From an uncultured Planctomycetota bacterium (GTDB lineage: Bacteria > Planctomycetota > UBA1135 > GCA-002686595): a DNA stretch of 64,000 nucleotides. The stretch lies in the NCBI GenBank assembly GCA_903928115.1, contig CAIYPP010000007.1, forward strand, positions 90,792 through 154,791. The letters are read 5' to 3'. This document shows, in pieces, positions 1 through 8,298 of the stretch (position 1 is the stretch's first letter; the number at the start of each line of letters is the position of its first letter). Made by a program: the position numbers and the translations under genes. Below the pieces are notes generated by a model that was not told the origin of the DNA, did no database searches, and was given only the letters and a program-made list of their open reading frames with translations.

Positions 1-643
1 GACGCAGGGCGGCTGGGAGGGCGAGGTCGCGCGCGCTCCTCTGCGCATTCAGGGCGACCACGGCCCGGTCGCCGTGCGCGCCGTGCGCGTGAAGGCGCGC
101 GACGGCGTCGACGAGCGCAGCGACTGGGTGTCGATCTTCGACGGGCGCTCGCTCGATGGCTGGAAGATCACGGACGGCGGAAGTTGGGCCGTCGAGAACG
201 GCGAGATCGTCGGCCGCGGGAGCGCCAGCCACCTCTTCAGTCCGCGCGGCGACTACAAGGACTTCGAGCTGCGCGCCAAGCTCCGCATCAACACCGGTGG
301 CAACTCAGGTCTCTACTTCCGCGTCGCCTACGGCCCCGGCTGGCCGTCCGGCTACGAGGCGCAGATCAACAGCACCCACACCGACCCAGTCAAGACGGGC
401 TCCCTGTACCACTACGCTCCCTTCCGCGCCCAGCTCGTCGGCCACGACACGTGGTTCGACTACCACGTGCTCTGCAAGGACGAGCCCGAAGGCACGCGCA
501 TCCAGATCCGCGTGAACCACATCCTCGTCACCGACTACCTCGACCGCGAACGCAAGCACGCCGCGGGCCACATCGCCCTCCAACAGCACCACGACGGCTC
601 GGTGATCCGCGCCAAGAACCTCGAGATCCGCGAGCTGCGCTGA
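1..643 (+). CDS. DUF1080 (3-keto-disaccharide hydrolase-like) protein, 5' end outside window
   Basis: The reading frame is open to the left edge (codons begin at base 2), so the gene is cut by the window. The last about 175 residues form one DUF1080 domain: IFDGRSLDGWK opens it, GGNSGLYFRV and YEAQINS lie in the core, and IALQQHHDGSVIRAKNLEIREL closes it. The residues read before it (GWEGEVARAPLRIQGDH, then VAVRAVRVKAR) look like the closing strands of a preceding DUF1080 domain, so the full protein probably carries two in tandem. Known members of this family are secreted or periplasmic sugar-acting proteins common in Planctomycetota; the substrate is unknown here. The GTG at 74 is not the natural start. 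Confidence 0.8.
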   Translation, partial: TQGGWEGEVARAPLRIQGDHGPVAVRAVRVKARDGVDERSDWVSIFDGRSLDGWKITDGGSWAVENGEIVGRGSASHLFSPRGDYKDFELRAKLRINTGGNSGLYFRVAYGPGWPSGYEAQINSTHTDPVKTGSLYHYAPFRAQLVGHDTWFDYHVLCKDEPEGTRIQIRVNHILVTDYLDRERKHAAGHIALQQHHDGSVIRAKNLEIRELR

Positions 644-666
644 AAGCGTGCTTGCACTTGTCGCGG

Positions 667-1875
667 TCAGGAGCGGAAGCCGATGCGGCCCTCGTCTTCG
701 ACCGCGCTCGGGGGCGTGTAGCTCGGGATGTCGGTGGGGAGGAGCTCGGTGACTTCGTGCAGGTCGACCTGGCCGTCGGCGTGGGCGCGCACGGCCATGT
801 TCGCGAAGGCGCGCTCCCAGAGGCTCCGAGCGAAGCGCGCGTTGCCGAAGTCGGCGGAGCGCGAGGCGGCTGCGATCACCTCCTCGACGCGCGGGAGCAC
901 GCCCTCGGCGAGGTTCACCTTGGATTCTTGAGCGAAGATGGAGAAGACCGCCGTGAGTTCACTCGGCGAGTAGTCGGGGAACTCGATGAAGGTCTTGAAG
1001 CGCGAGCGCAGGCCGGGGTTCATGTCGACGAAATGCGCCATCTCCTCCGAGTAGCCCGCGACGATCACGGCGAGCTCGGAGCGGTGATCTTCCATCGACT
1101 TCACGAGCGTCGAGACGGCCTCGTGCCCGTAGTCATTTCCATGCTCGGAGACGAGCGAGTAGGCCTCATCGATGAACAGCACGCCCGGACGCGCTGCGTC
1201 GATCGCGGCCTGTGTCTTGGGCGCGGTCTGGCCCACGTACTCACCCACGAGCCCGCTGCGATGCACTTCGAGGAACTTCGAGCCCTTGAGCGCGCCGCAG
1301 GCGGCGTAGAGGCGCGCCACGATGCGCGCCACCGTCGTCTTGCCCGTGCCCGGCGAGCCGCTGAAGACCAAGTGCAGGCTGTTGCTGACCTCCGGTAGGC
1401 CCGCCTCGCGCCGCTTGGCGTTGGCGACGACCACTGCGAGGACTTCGCGCAGCTGCTTCTTCACGGGCGTGAGGCCGATGAGCTTGTCGAGATCCGCGAG
1501 CACCGCCTCGGGCGTCTCCTTCGCGAGCTGCGCGGCCTGCGGCGCTGTCCGCCCCGGCTTCGTCTGTGCGGACTTGTCCGCCGCCGGCTCGCCTTGCGCG
1601 AGCAGCCATTCCACGGCGCAGTTCACGGCCCCTAAGGGCGTCGAGCACTGCGCCAGCAAGCGCTCGGCCTCCTCGTCCGGACCCGCTGTCGTCATCGCAT
1701 CGCCGCGCGGCTCGAGCAGCTTCGGTGCCCGCGCGCGCAGTATTTCGACGAGTTGTCGGAACTCCGTGAGCTTCGCGATCGCATGCACGACGTGGCGCGC
1801 CTGCACGCGCGGATGCCCGTACTTCTTCGCCGTCTCCAGCGCGAGATCCTCGATCGACTTGCGCAGCATGTCCAT
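667..1875 (-). CDS. CbxX/CfqX (SpoVK-like) AAA+ ATPase
   Basis: A 402-residue AAA+ protein of the CbxX/SpoVK/EccA type. Visible motifs are Walker A GSPGTGKT (173-180), a pore-loop-like segment LVGEYVGQT (209-217), Walker B VLFIDEA (232-238), sensor-1 VIVAGY (270-275) and arginine-finger region NPGLRSRF (286-293). The N-terminal about 120 residues include a helical SIEDLALETAKKYG...HVVHAI stretch reminiscent of Clp N-terminal repeats, then a variable linker. The start ATG shares one base with the stop of the upstream YbjN/TY-Chap-like gene (TGATG), which implies translational coupling. Known CbxX-type ATPases remodel or unfold protein complexes. With a ClpX-like ATPase two genes upstream, this looks like a two-ATPase remodelling module; the target is unknown. 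Confidence 0.85.
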   Translation of the reverse strand: MDMLRKSIEDLALETAKKYGHPRVQARHVVHAIAKLTEFRQLVEILRARAPKLLEPRGDAMTTAGPDEEAERLLAQCSTPLGAVNCAVEWLLAQGEPAADKSAQTKPGRTAPQAAQLAKETPEAVLADLDKLIGLTPVKKQLREVLAVVVANAKRREAGLPEVSNSLHLVFSGSPGTGKTTVARIVARLYAACGALKGSKFLEVHRSGLVGEYVGQTAPKTQAAIDAARPGVLFIDEAYSLVSEHGNDYGHEAVSTLVKSMEDHRSELAVIVAGYSEEMAHFVDMNPGLRSRFKTFIEFPDYSPSELTAVFSIFAQESKVNLAEGVLPRVEEVIAAASRSADFGNARFARSLWERAFANMAVRAHADGQVDLHEVTELLPTDIPSYTPPSAVEDEGRIGFRS

Positions 1876-2339
1876 CAGTCCTTGCGCAGGTCCGCGATTC
1901 GCTGCCCGCCGAACTGCTTCTGCAGCTCGTCATCCAGCTGATCCGCATCTCGCAAGGTCAGAAACAGCGCCGTGCCGAGCTCCTCCGGATCGAGCGTGTC
2001 CCCGAGCAGCGTGTGCGTCATCGAGAGGTGCACCTTGCTCGACTCCTCGCCGTCCCGGAGCCGGATCGCGCCGAAGTGCCGCAGCGCACTGTTGCGCGCG
2101 ACCCACTCGTAGAGCGCCGGTGTGGCCGGCACATCCACCAAGATCGGGCACTCGATCCGCACTAGCGACTGCGACTCGCCGCTCGCATTGGTGCCCCACT
2201 CGACGACCCGCACCATACCCGTCGTCGACATGTCCGAGAACGCCACGAGCAGCGAATCCCCATCGAGCTGCACCTTCAACTTGTAGTGCCCGGTCAAGAT
2301 CCGCTGCACCTTCATGAACACCGTGTCGACTGAGCTCAT
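1875..2339 (-). CDS. YbjN/TY-Chap-like small protein
   Basis: 154 residues. The sequence MSSVDTVFMKVQRILTGHY, with later LYEWVAR, THTLLGDTLDPEEL and DDELQKQFGGQR, matches my memory of YbjN-domain proteins of the T3SS/YbjN peptide-binding chaperone (TY-Chap) type, which often neighbour AAA+ or conflict-system genes. The ATG at 2339 is chosen because GAAGGAAG lies 5 nt upstream and the frame upstream loses this character. The stop overlaps the CbxX start by one base. It lies 109 bp after the ClpX-like gene on the same strand, so the three probably form one operon. A role as substrate adaptor or chaperone for one of the ATPases is inference. Confidence 0.7.
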   Translation of the reverse strand: MSSVDTVFMKVQRILTGHYKLKVQLDGDSLLVAFSDMSTTGMVRVVEWGTNASGESQSLVRIECPILVDVPATPALYEWVARNSALRHFGAIRLRDGEESSKVHLSMTHTLLGDTLDPEELGTALFLTLRDADQLDDELQKQFGGQRIADLRKD

Positions 2340-2344
2340 CGCTG

Positions 2345-2352
2345 CTTCCTTC
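2345..2352 (-). promoter_or_regulatory. Shine-Dalgarno site of the YbjN/TY-Chap-like gene
   Basis: Reads GAAGGAAG on the minus strand, 5 nt before the ATG at 2339. It fixes the start of the 154-residue protein against a much longer open frame that runs back into the ClpX-like gene. Confidence 0.75.
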
Positions 2353-2448
2353 GATTCAAATGGGTGGGACTCGCACCGAGAGAATACCGCAGAACGCTCC
2401 GTGGATCCGACGCGATCGCCTTGGACCTCAGCGTGAGCCCATTGGCGC

Positions 2449-3936
2449 TCAAGGGGTCGAGCCTGGGGCCGGGCGCTTCTTGGCATCGTGTTCCGCCTTG
2501 AGGCGTCGGTAGTCGAGGTAGTGGAGGTTGGCTTCGATGTTCTCAGTGTTGCTGTACACGTAAGCAAGGAAGAACTCGGTGACGGAGGCCTTGCGGTTGC
2601 GCAGCTCCTCGGCGAGCCGAAGGACCGTCGCGGGGCGGCCTTCATATTGCTTCTCGATGTCGAGCCACCACTTGCGGGGGCTGCCGGTGGTCTTGGCCCA
2701 CTCGAGGTGATGCTCTTTGATGCGCTCGATCTCGGTGCGGATCTTCTCATCGGACCAAGCGGAGGCATCCGAGATGCCTTTCGGCGGCGGTCCCTTGAAC
2801 GGTCCCGATGGCGCAGGTGGCAGGGTGTTGAGGCAGTGCTCTCGCAGCTGCAGATCGGTGCGGGGTTGCGTAGGCTCGCCGGCGATGAGGCGCGGCTCGC
2901 GCTCGCCGCGCATGCACGCGGCATCGATCACGACCTTGTGGATGCCTTGGGCGGCGAGCTCGGGCCAGCGGTGGTCGACGGAGTCGACGGCGCTGCCGAT
3001 GAGGCGATGCAGGCCGCGGGCGCCGGTGCCGAGGCGATGGGCCTCGGCGGCGATGAGATCGAGTGCATCGGAGCTGAGCTCGAGCTCGATGCCGTGGATG
3101 CGCGCGAGCGCCTTTTGTCGGAGCAAGGCCGAGGCTTCGGTGGACTCGCCCACGATGGCGCGCATGTCGGCGAGGCCGAGCTCGTGCAGCGCCGTGATCG
3201 TCGCGAAGCGGCCGACGAACTCGGGAATCATGCCGAACTCGACGAGATCGGCAGTCAGCGCTTGGCTGAGCAGGCCGTAGATCGGCTGCTCCGAGAGTGC
3301 GTCGCGATCTTGTTCGTTGCGCGGATGGAAGCCGACTCGCTGCGCTTGCTTCCCGAGTCGCCGCTTCACGATCTCCTCGAGGCCCACGAACGCTCCGGTG
3401 CAGACGAACAGGATGCGGGAGGTGTCGATGGGCGCGTGCTTCGTCGAGTCGACCTGCTCGGCGATGCGACCGTCGAGCAGCGTGAGCAGCGCGTTTTGCA
3501 CGCCCTCGCCGCTGACGTCGCGGCCCGCGTCGTTGCTGCGGCGGATCTTGTCGATCTCGTCGATGAAGAGGATGCCGCGCTCGGCGAGACGCGGGTTGCC
3601 GTCCGCGCGGTCGAGCAGTGACTTCACGATGTCGTCGACGGAGCGTCCGCGATAGCCCACTTCGACGAGGGAGGTCGCGCTCGCGAAGCTCACCGGAACC
3701 TTGAGGCACTCCGCGAGCTTCTTGACCAAGTACGTCTTGCCCGAGCCTGTGGGCCCCAGCAATAAGATGTGAAAACGCCCGAGATCCTCCGCGTGCAAGT
3801 CGCGGTGCGCCTGCGACAGATAGTGGTTGTAGACACCGACCACGAGGTCGAGCTTCGCGCGGGCTTGCCCGCGAACGAAGCGGTCGAGATACGCCACCAT
3901 CTCGGTAGGCGTGGGAAGCAAGTTCGGTTGCGACAT
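2449..3936 (-). CDS. ClpX-like AAA+ ATPase with unusual C-terminal domain (copy 1)
   Basis: 495 residues. The core is ClpX-like: Walker A GPTGSGKT (61-68), pore-loop GYRG in place of GYVG (94-97), Walker B ILFIDEID (122-129), [12 protein letters not shown] (140-151), IPEFVGRF (237-244) and sensor-2 GARG (306-309). VGF at 201-203 sits where ClpX carries the IGF loop that docks ClpP. There is no N-terminal zinc-binding domain, so this is not housekeeping ClpX. Residues 394-480 form a separate domain (RKWW 421-424, [20 protein letters not shown]) that also ends the proteins at 11815-14001 and 14226-15716. The second ClpX-like protein in the window is a close paralog. First gene of a probable operon with the YbjN-like and CbxX genes. 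Likely a specialised unfoldase; target unknown. Confidence 0.85.
   Translation of the reverse strand: MSQPNLLPTPTEMVAYLDRFVRGQARAKLDLVVGVYNHYLSQAHRDLHAEDLGRFHILLLGPTGSGKTYLVKKLAECLKVPVSFASATSLVEVGYRGRSVDDIVKSLLDRADGNPRLAERGILFIDEIDKIRRSNDAGRDVSGEGVQNALLTLLDGRIAEQVDSTKHAPIDTSRILFVCTGAFVGLEEIVKRRLGKQAQRVGFHPRNEQDRDALSEQPIYGLLSQALTADLVEFGMIPEFVGRFATITALHELGLADMRAIVGESTEASALLRQKALARIHGIELELSSDALDLIAAEAHRLGTGARGLHRLIGSAVDSVDHRWPELAAQGIHKVVIDAACMRGEREPRLIAGEPTQPRTDLQLREHCLNTLPPAPSGPFKGPPPKGISDASAWSDEKIRTEIERIKEHHLEWAKTTGSPRKWWLDIEKQYEGRPATVLRLAEELRNRKASVTEFFLAYVYSNTENIEANLHYLDYRRLKAEHDAKKRPAPGSTP
2497..2763 (-). other. Shared C-terminal domain, copy in ClpX-like 1
   Basis: Encodes residues about 392-480 of the first ClpX-like ATPase. 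By hand alignment, the 60 residues from RKWW to RLK align without gaps with the other two copies; 38 of 60 match the KGGVGR ATPase copy. Predicted mainly helical. I do not recognise it as a named family. Confidence 0.75.
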
Positions 3937-4765
3937 CGCGGACGAGCTCCGTGGAGGGGCCCCGGCCGATCCTAGAGTCGAAGTGCCTGCCGCGGAGTTG
4001 CTTTCTAGGCCATATCGTTACAGGGCCAGCTACTGGGTGCCTTACGTCTTGGACTTCGAACAGCTCTGGCGTGCTCGATACCACTGGCAGCGTCGCCGCC
4101 CAGCGCAGTCGTCGACGAGGTGCTATCTGCCGCTGCCCCCTTCAGCCACGAGCAACACCTTCGCCGCCGACTCCTGCGCGCACGCCGTCCTGCAACTCCG
4201 CGCGCCAGCACTTCGTGCGCCGTGCGCGCGAGCACCTTCACAGCATCGTTCCGTCCCACCACTCGCTTGGAGAACTCCGCCTCGATCCTCGAGGCCGTGG
4301 GGGCGCCTTGCTTCTTCATCTTGCGACACTCTTCCGGGGGCATTCCTGTCGCGTCCTGCGGGGGTCGCACCCTCGCTGGCCGCCGCCGAGATTCCACGGT
4401 GGCGCGGTTCTCGCCAACGCACCCTCGCGCACGTCGCCCCCTAACCCACGCGCGTTCCGCTGGAAGCGCCCGCAACGCGAAAAGCCGCGAAATTCCCGAG
4501 GCTTTCAGCTGGTCGGAGTCTCCGTCGACCTTGCGCTTCTCCTGCGCACCGGAATCTCGCCGAGCGCTGAACCGCGCGCCGTCGGGTGCGTTCTGGCTCG
4601 GATTCGCATGATGGCGCGAGGTGAGTCACGTCTCCGCCCTCTGCCCGACCCACGTCGGAGGCGGAGCTGCTAACCTCGTAGAGGAAGTGCGCCCGGGCAT
4701 CGCACGACGCACCCGACCGCGGTCGTCCCTGCAGTGCCGCTCAGCCCGGTACTCAGCGATTTCCC
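3937..4765. other. 829-bp gap between divergent genes
   Basis: Contains a probable decayed AAA+ fragment on the minus strand (4123-4343, listed separately). No other coding sequence, RNA gene or clear promoter is convincing here. Open frames on the plus strand are Arg/Pro-rich and look like products of GC-rich sequence. Confidence 0.5.
4123..4343 (-). pseudogene. Possible frameshifted AAA+ (Clp-type) gene remnant
   Basis: One minus-strand frame starting at the ATG at 4343 reads MPPEECRKMKK then RIEAEFSKRVVGRNDAVKV and LARTAHEVLARG. This resembles the region just before the first Walker A of ClpB/ClpX-type proteins (…RVVGQDEAV…). A neighbouring frame continues with AAKVLLVAEGGSGR and a stop at 4123, which resembles a beta strand plus a degraded Walker A (GxxGxGK). 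A single frameshift near 4200 would join the two. Everything after the P-loop is missing. It lies directly upstream of the intact ClpX-like gene. Tentative, resting on short motifs. Confidence 0.35.
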
Positions 4766-6133
4766 ATGGTCACTCCCTCTGACCGCTCGTCGCGCGAGGT
4801 CCAGGCTCATCTGGCGCTGCACCGGATCCTGCTCTCGCTCGCGGAAGCCGATGGGCGTCGAACCGACGAGGAAGCTCGCCGCCTCGCCACGCGACGGCAG
4901 CTCCTCGATTTCGCCGGTGTCCCCGAGGCCGCGCGGACTCCGATCTCGGCGGACGATCCGCTGACCGCGGCGCAACGCGTGGCACTCGAGCAGGAGTGTC
5001 ATCAGATGGGCGAGATCCTGCTCTCGTTCGCCGGTGCGGATGGCATGGCCGCGCGGGAGCGGGTCCTGATGCGTGAGCTGGCGGAGGAGGTTGGCGCGCT
5101 GTTCTCGGAACGGGTGAGCGATCTGCTCGCCGCGCAGGGCGCCGCGCAGCGCAGGGTGCGGAGCGCCGCGCGCGTCGATCGAAAGCACGGATCTTCCTTG
5201 CGGTTCCTTCGATGGACTTCGGTCGGGCTGGTGGCGATGGTCGTTGCTCTCGGCGTCACCGCCGTGTTCCTGCGCACCGAGCTCTCCGCCGCGCGCGCTC
5301 AGATCACGGAGGTCGCCTCGGCGACCGAACGCTGGGGTTCCGTCATCGAGCGGTCGCAGCGCTCCGTCGTCCTGATCCAGACCGTGTGCTGCGGAGAGCC
5401 CCAGTGGGGCACCGGCTTCTTCGTGGCGAAGGACCGCATCGCGACCAACCGCTATGTCGTCGCTCCCTGTTGCGGCACGTTCCCGACCGCGGCGGCACTG
5501 CGGGAGCTGGCCGACTGTCGCCACGAGTACGCGATCTGGATGGCCGGCGATCCCCTGCACCTGCGTCGCTCGGAGGCCGGCGGATTGCTGGCATCCGAAC
5601 GCGGCACGCCGCGACTCGACGAGGGCACCGCTCACTGGAGCTTCGCGGCTGGCAGCCTCCACTTCGTCGCCATCGACAGACCGGGAACCCACCTGACGGC
5701 CGAGCAGTTCCTCTCCGACCTGGCGATCCTCGAGGTCGACCTTGCTCCGGGCAGCACGCCCCCGGCCCCGCTCACGATCCGAGCGGCGGACACGGACGTC
5801 GCCGTCCTGACCGAGGTGCTGATTCTCGGGTACCACGATGCATGGCTCCCCATCCATCTGAGCAGCACGCCGACTGTCCTGCCGAGGCCCACCATCGGGC
5901 GAGTCTCCCGCGCCGACCACGCCAACCTGGTGGTCGACGCCACGTTCCTCGCCGTTGCATCGGGCGCGCCCGTTCTCTCTCCCTACGGAGAGGTTCTCGC
6001 GATCGCGACCATGAGCCAGAAACGGAACAACTCCACCTCGCACGCGACCCGGCCCGGGCGGCTGTCACGACGGGTGGTAGCCTCTCCGGCCGACTCCGGC
6101 CTTCCGCCGTCAGGATCCTCACCCCGGCAGTAG
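4766..6133 (+). CDS. Membrane protein: TerB-like repeats plus trypsin-like domain lacking catalytic His
   Basis: 455 residues. The N-terminal half holds two TerB-like helical segments (LLSLAEADGRRTDEE, 22-36; LLSFAGADGMAARERV, 85-100). One transmembrane helix lies at about 150-169. From about 190 the sequence follows a trypsin/DegP-type fold: GTGFFV (215-220), DLAILEVD with candidate Asp318, and ASGAPVLS with candidate Ser399. Where the family has TNxHVV, this protein reads TNRYVV, so Tyr230 replaces the catalytic His (codon TAT, one base from CAT). The domain is therefore probably not an active protease but could still bind a peptide. It faces away from the ClpX/CbxX cluster. Start ATG 4766; no strong Shine-Dalgarno is visible. 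The C-terminal about 40 residues are low-complexity and may be poorly conserved. Confidence 0.7.
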   Translation: MVTPSDRSSREVQAHLALHRILLSLAEADGRRTDEEARRLATRRQLLDFAGVPEAARTPISADDPLTAAQRVALEQECHQMGEILLSFAGADGMAARERVLMRELAEEVGALFSERVSDLLAAQGAAQRRVRSAARVDRKHGSSLRFLRWTSVGLVAMVVALGVTAVFLRTELSAARAQITEVASATERWGSVIERSQRSVVLIQTVCCGEPQWGTGFFVAKDRIATNRYVVAPCCGTFPTAAALRELADCRHEYAIWMAGDPLHLRRSEAGGLLASERGTPRLDEGTAHWSFAAGSLHFVAIDRPGTHLTAEQFLSDLAILEVDLAPGSTPPAPLTIRAADTDVAVLTEVLILGYHDAWLPIHLSSTPTVLPRPTIGRVSRADHANLVVDATFLAVASGAPVLSPYGEVLAIATMSQKRNNSTSHATRPGRLSRRVVASPADSGLPPSGSSPRQ

Positions 6134-6227
6134 GCCATTCTTCCGTAGGGTGCCCTCCCCCAGTTCTGTCCCAGATGACGCGTACCCGCGCGGCTGTTAG
6201 TGTGGACAGAACCTAAGGTGAGGATCC
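6113..6227. repeat. Nested inverted repeats
   Basis: A perfect 11-bp inverted repeat (GGATCCTCACC at 6113-6123 and its complement at 6217-6227) encloses a second perfect 9-bp inverted repeat (GTTCTGTCC at 6163-6171 and its complement at 6204-6212). It covers the end of the TerB/trypsin gene and the gap to the SLOG-like gene, at the left edge of the lower-GC region. It may be a remnant of mobile-element ends or a cruciform; no transposase lies inside it. Confidence 0.55.
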
Positions 6228-6347
6228 CCCGAACGTAGCCGAGAACCGTGGTATCGAAGACATGTCGCTCAATTCTAGAGATCACAGTCTCACTGTCCCG
6301 CGGGACGGAATGAGGATGCACTCGGCGTCCGGGGCGTCGAAGCTTGG

Positions 6348-8153
6348 ATGCTCAGAATGGAGCGCGTCGTGACGCTTCGAATCGCGGTTGCGGGCCCTAT
6401 TCGTCAGTGCGCGTGTCACGCCTTGACTGCATTTGAGCGAATCATCGATCGGTTCCAAAGCCTCGCAAGCGTTCACTCCGAGACGATCGCTGTGATTTCG
6501 CAGGGCGCACCAGGATTTGATCAGAGCGTGAACTTCGTCTGCGAGCGAAAAGGGATCGGTCATCAACAAATCGACCCAGCTCGGTACGGTGAACCTCCGA
6601 ATCGTGATAGCTACAGATCAGCCGCGCTTCAGGTGAGCGCCCGTGCAAGTGTCTTGATCGTTGCCACGAATCTTGGCCGGGCGGGCCAAAACTGGACGCC
6701 ACAGGATTCGCATGGCTCCGATCTCGCCATCCTAATTGCGCTTCGCCACGGAGTCCCCGTGATCTGGCTCGACACGAGCCCGGGAGTTGGCGCTGATGCA
6801 AGGTGGGTCGACTTGGATCCCGAGGCGTTTCAGGCGCTCATGTCCAATGACCAAGCGAAGGCGTTAGACAATGTGCGGGCGCTGAGTCGGACAATACGTG
6901 ATGAGGATATGTCATCTCTGGTGGCGGAGCTGAGCGAGGCGGCGCATAAGAAGCAGCGCGTCGAATCACTCCAGCTCGAATGGCACCATTCCAACTGGCG
7001 CTGGCTGAGCGCGGTGTGGGACAAGACTTTCAACGCGACTTTCGCTGCCAAGAACACCGAGATCGAAGCAGAGATCAGGGCATTCTTGGACAGTCAAGGA
7101 GGAGGCCCCAAAGGCCTGGAGCTCTTGCTTCCCGCGCCCAGTGAGTTAGCTACTGGGTTCGACCTGATTATTCGAAACAGCACCAGCGCGAAGAAATCGG
7201 AAGAGACCAAGAAAGTTGCATCGGAGCAGTCGGAAGCTCACCGACTGGTCGAGGAGTTCGAGAAAATCAGAAAAGGCGACCCACGTACGGGTCTGAGTCA
7301 AATGGCAACCTTCTATCAGGGTCTCCATCGATTTTCTTTCGTGGCCGTGGCGGTATCGGTCTCATCAGCTGCGATTCTGGGGAGCCTGTCAGCGGCGGAA
7401 TGCAGGATTGCCGCAGTGTCGCTTACTCTCTTTGCTGCCAGTGTCTTCGCGTATGCACGGTGGCACGGTTGGCAGGAGCTTGCGGCAGACCTGAGGGTCG
7501 TGTCTGAACTCCTCCGGCATGCACCAGCCGCAATCTGTTCTGGACAGGATCCGTACGAAGTGGAAGACAATATGCTTCACTACGGAGAACAGGACCCCCG
7601 CAAGCGATGGATCATCATGAAATTTCGGGAGGACTGCGCCAAGATCTATCACAATCCAACGAGTACCTCCGCCCAGATCGCTAATCTAAGTGCGAGTGAC
7701 CTCATGATCGCGCTGCGCCCCTGGTTCGATGCTCAGATCAAATGGCTACGTATGACCGAGTTGAGCTATCGATTCGCGGCCACTTTCGGTGACGCAATAT
7801 CTCGATCCTCCTTCTTTCTCGGCGTGCTCGCGAGCGCTGCGGGTGTGCTGCTCCCCGTCTCATCGTCAAACGCAGAGGTTCTCGGGCAGATCTTCTTGTG
7901 CTGCGCGGCTGTGTCCCTAACCGTGTTCTCTGTTGCAAGTCAGGCTGAGATCGTTCGGCTAGCATCACGGTACCGAACGCTCGCGGACGTCCTTGAACGC
8001 CACCGAGACCAGCTCACGCGCCAAGCCGCACTTCCGGGAGCAGTAGCGGCAGACATCCAACCGTTGCTCCGAACCGCCTGCAAAGCCGCCATTGCCGAGG
8101 CGATTGAGTGGCGACTACTACAAAGGTACCATCCGATTCACTCGCCGGGATAA
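6348..8153 (+). CDS. SLOG-like domain with four transmembrane helices (SLATT-type effector candidate)
   Basis: 601 residues. Residues about 8-145 have the alternating strand/helix look of a SLOG/LOG-like Rossmann domain: RIAVAGP at the start, AVISQGAPGFDQ, ASVLIVATN and GVPVIWLDTSPG. Two hydrophobic pairs follow, at about 329-347/353-371 and 486-503/511-530, each next to charged helices, as in SLATT (SMODS- and SLOG-associating 2TM) proteins. In known systems of that type a nucleotide-sensing SLOG domain controls a pore-forming effector. The assignment here rests on layout and short motifs, not a search. Codon use is lower in GC than outside the island. Start is ATG 6348 or the in-frame ATG 6357. 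It lies just before an IS3 element. Confidence 0.55.
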   Translation: MLRMERVVTLRIAVAGPIRQCACHALTAFERIIDRFQSLASVHSETIAVISQGAPGFDQSVNFVCERKGIGHQQIDPARYGEPPNRDSYRSAALQVSARASVLIVATNLGRAGQNWTPQDSHGSDLAILIALRHGVPVIWLDTSPGVGADARWVDLDPEAFQALMSNDQAKALDNVRALSRTIRDEDMSSLVAELSEAAHKKQRVESLQLEWHHSNWRWLSAVWDKTFNATFAAKNTEIEAEIRAFLDSQGGGPKGLELLLPAPSELATGFDLIIRNSTSAKKSEETKKVASEQSEAHRLVEEFEKIRKGDPRTGLSQMATFYQGLHRFSFVAVAVSVSSAAILGSLSAAECRIAAVSLTLFAASVFAYARWHGWQELAADLRVVSELLRHAPAAICSGQDPYEVEDNMLHYGEQDPRKRWIIMKFREDCAKIYHNPTSTSAQIANLSASDLMIALRPWFDAQIKWLRMTELSYRFAATFGDAISRSSFFLGVLASAAGVLLPVSSSNAEVLGQIFLCCAAVSLTVFSVASQAEIVRLASRYRTLADVLERHRDQLTRQAALPGAVAADIQPLLRTACKAAIAEAIEWRLLQRYHPIHSPG

Positions 8154-8298
8154 CGGACCGCACGATCCCATGCCGCAGTGCAGCCGCTCGAGCACACGGC
8201 GGACCCGAGTATGAGGCGGAATGGAGCCACTCTCCCGCCCCACGGTTTCTCTGGACACCCCGTAGCAACCCGTTCTCATGGTTTCAGGAGGTGTCTCG

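Noticed and set aside
1875..2924. 349-residue protein in place of the 154-residue YbjN/TY-Chap-like protein
   Set aside because: The extra N-terminal part is antisense-like out-of-frame sequence over the ClpX-like gene, and a good Shine-Dalgarno precedes the internal ATG at 2339.
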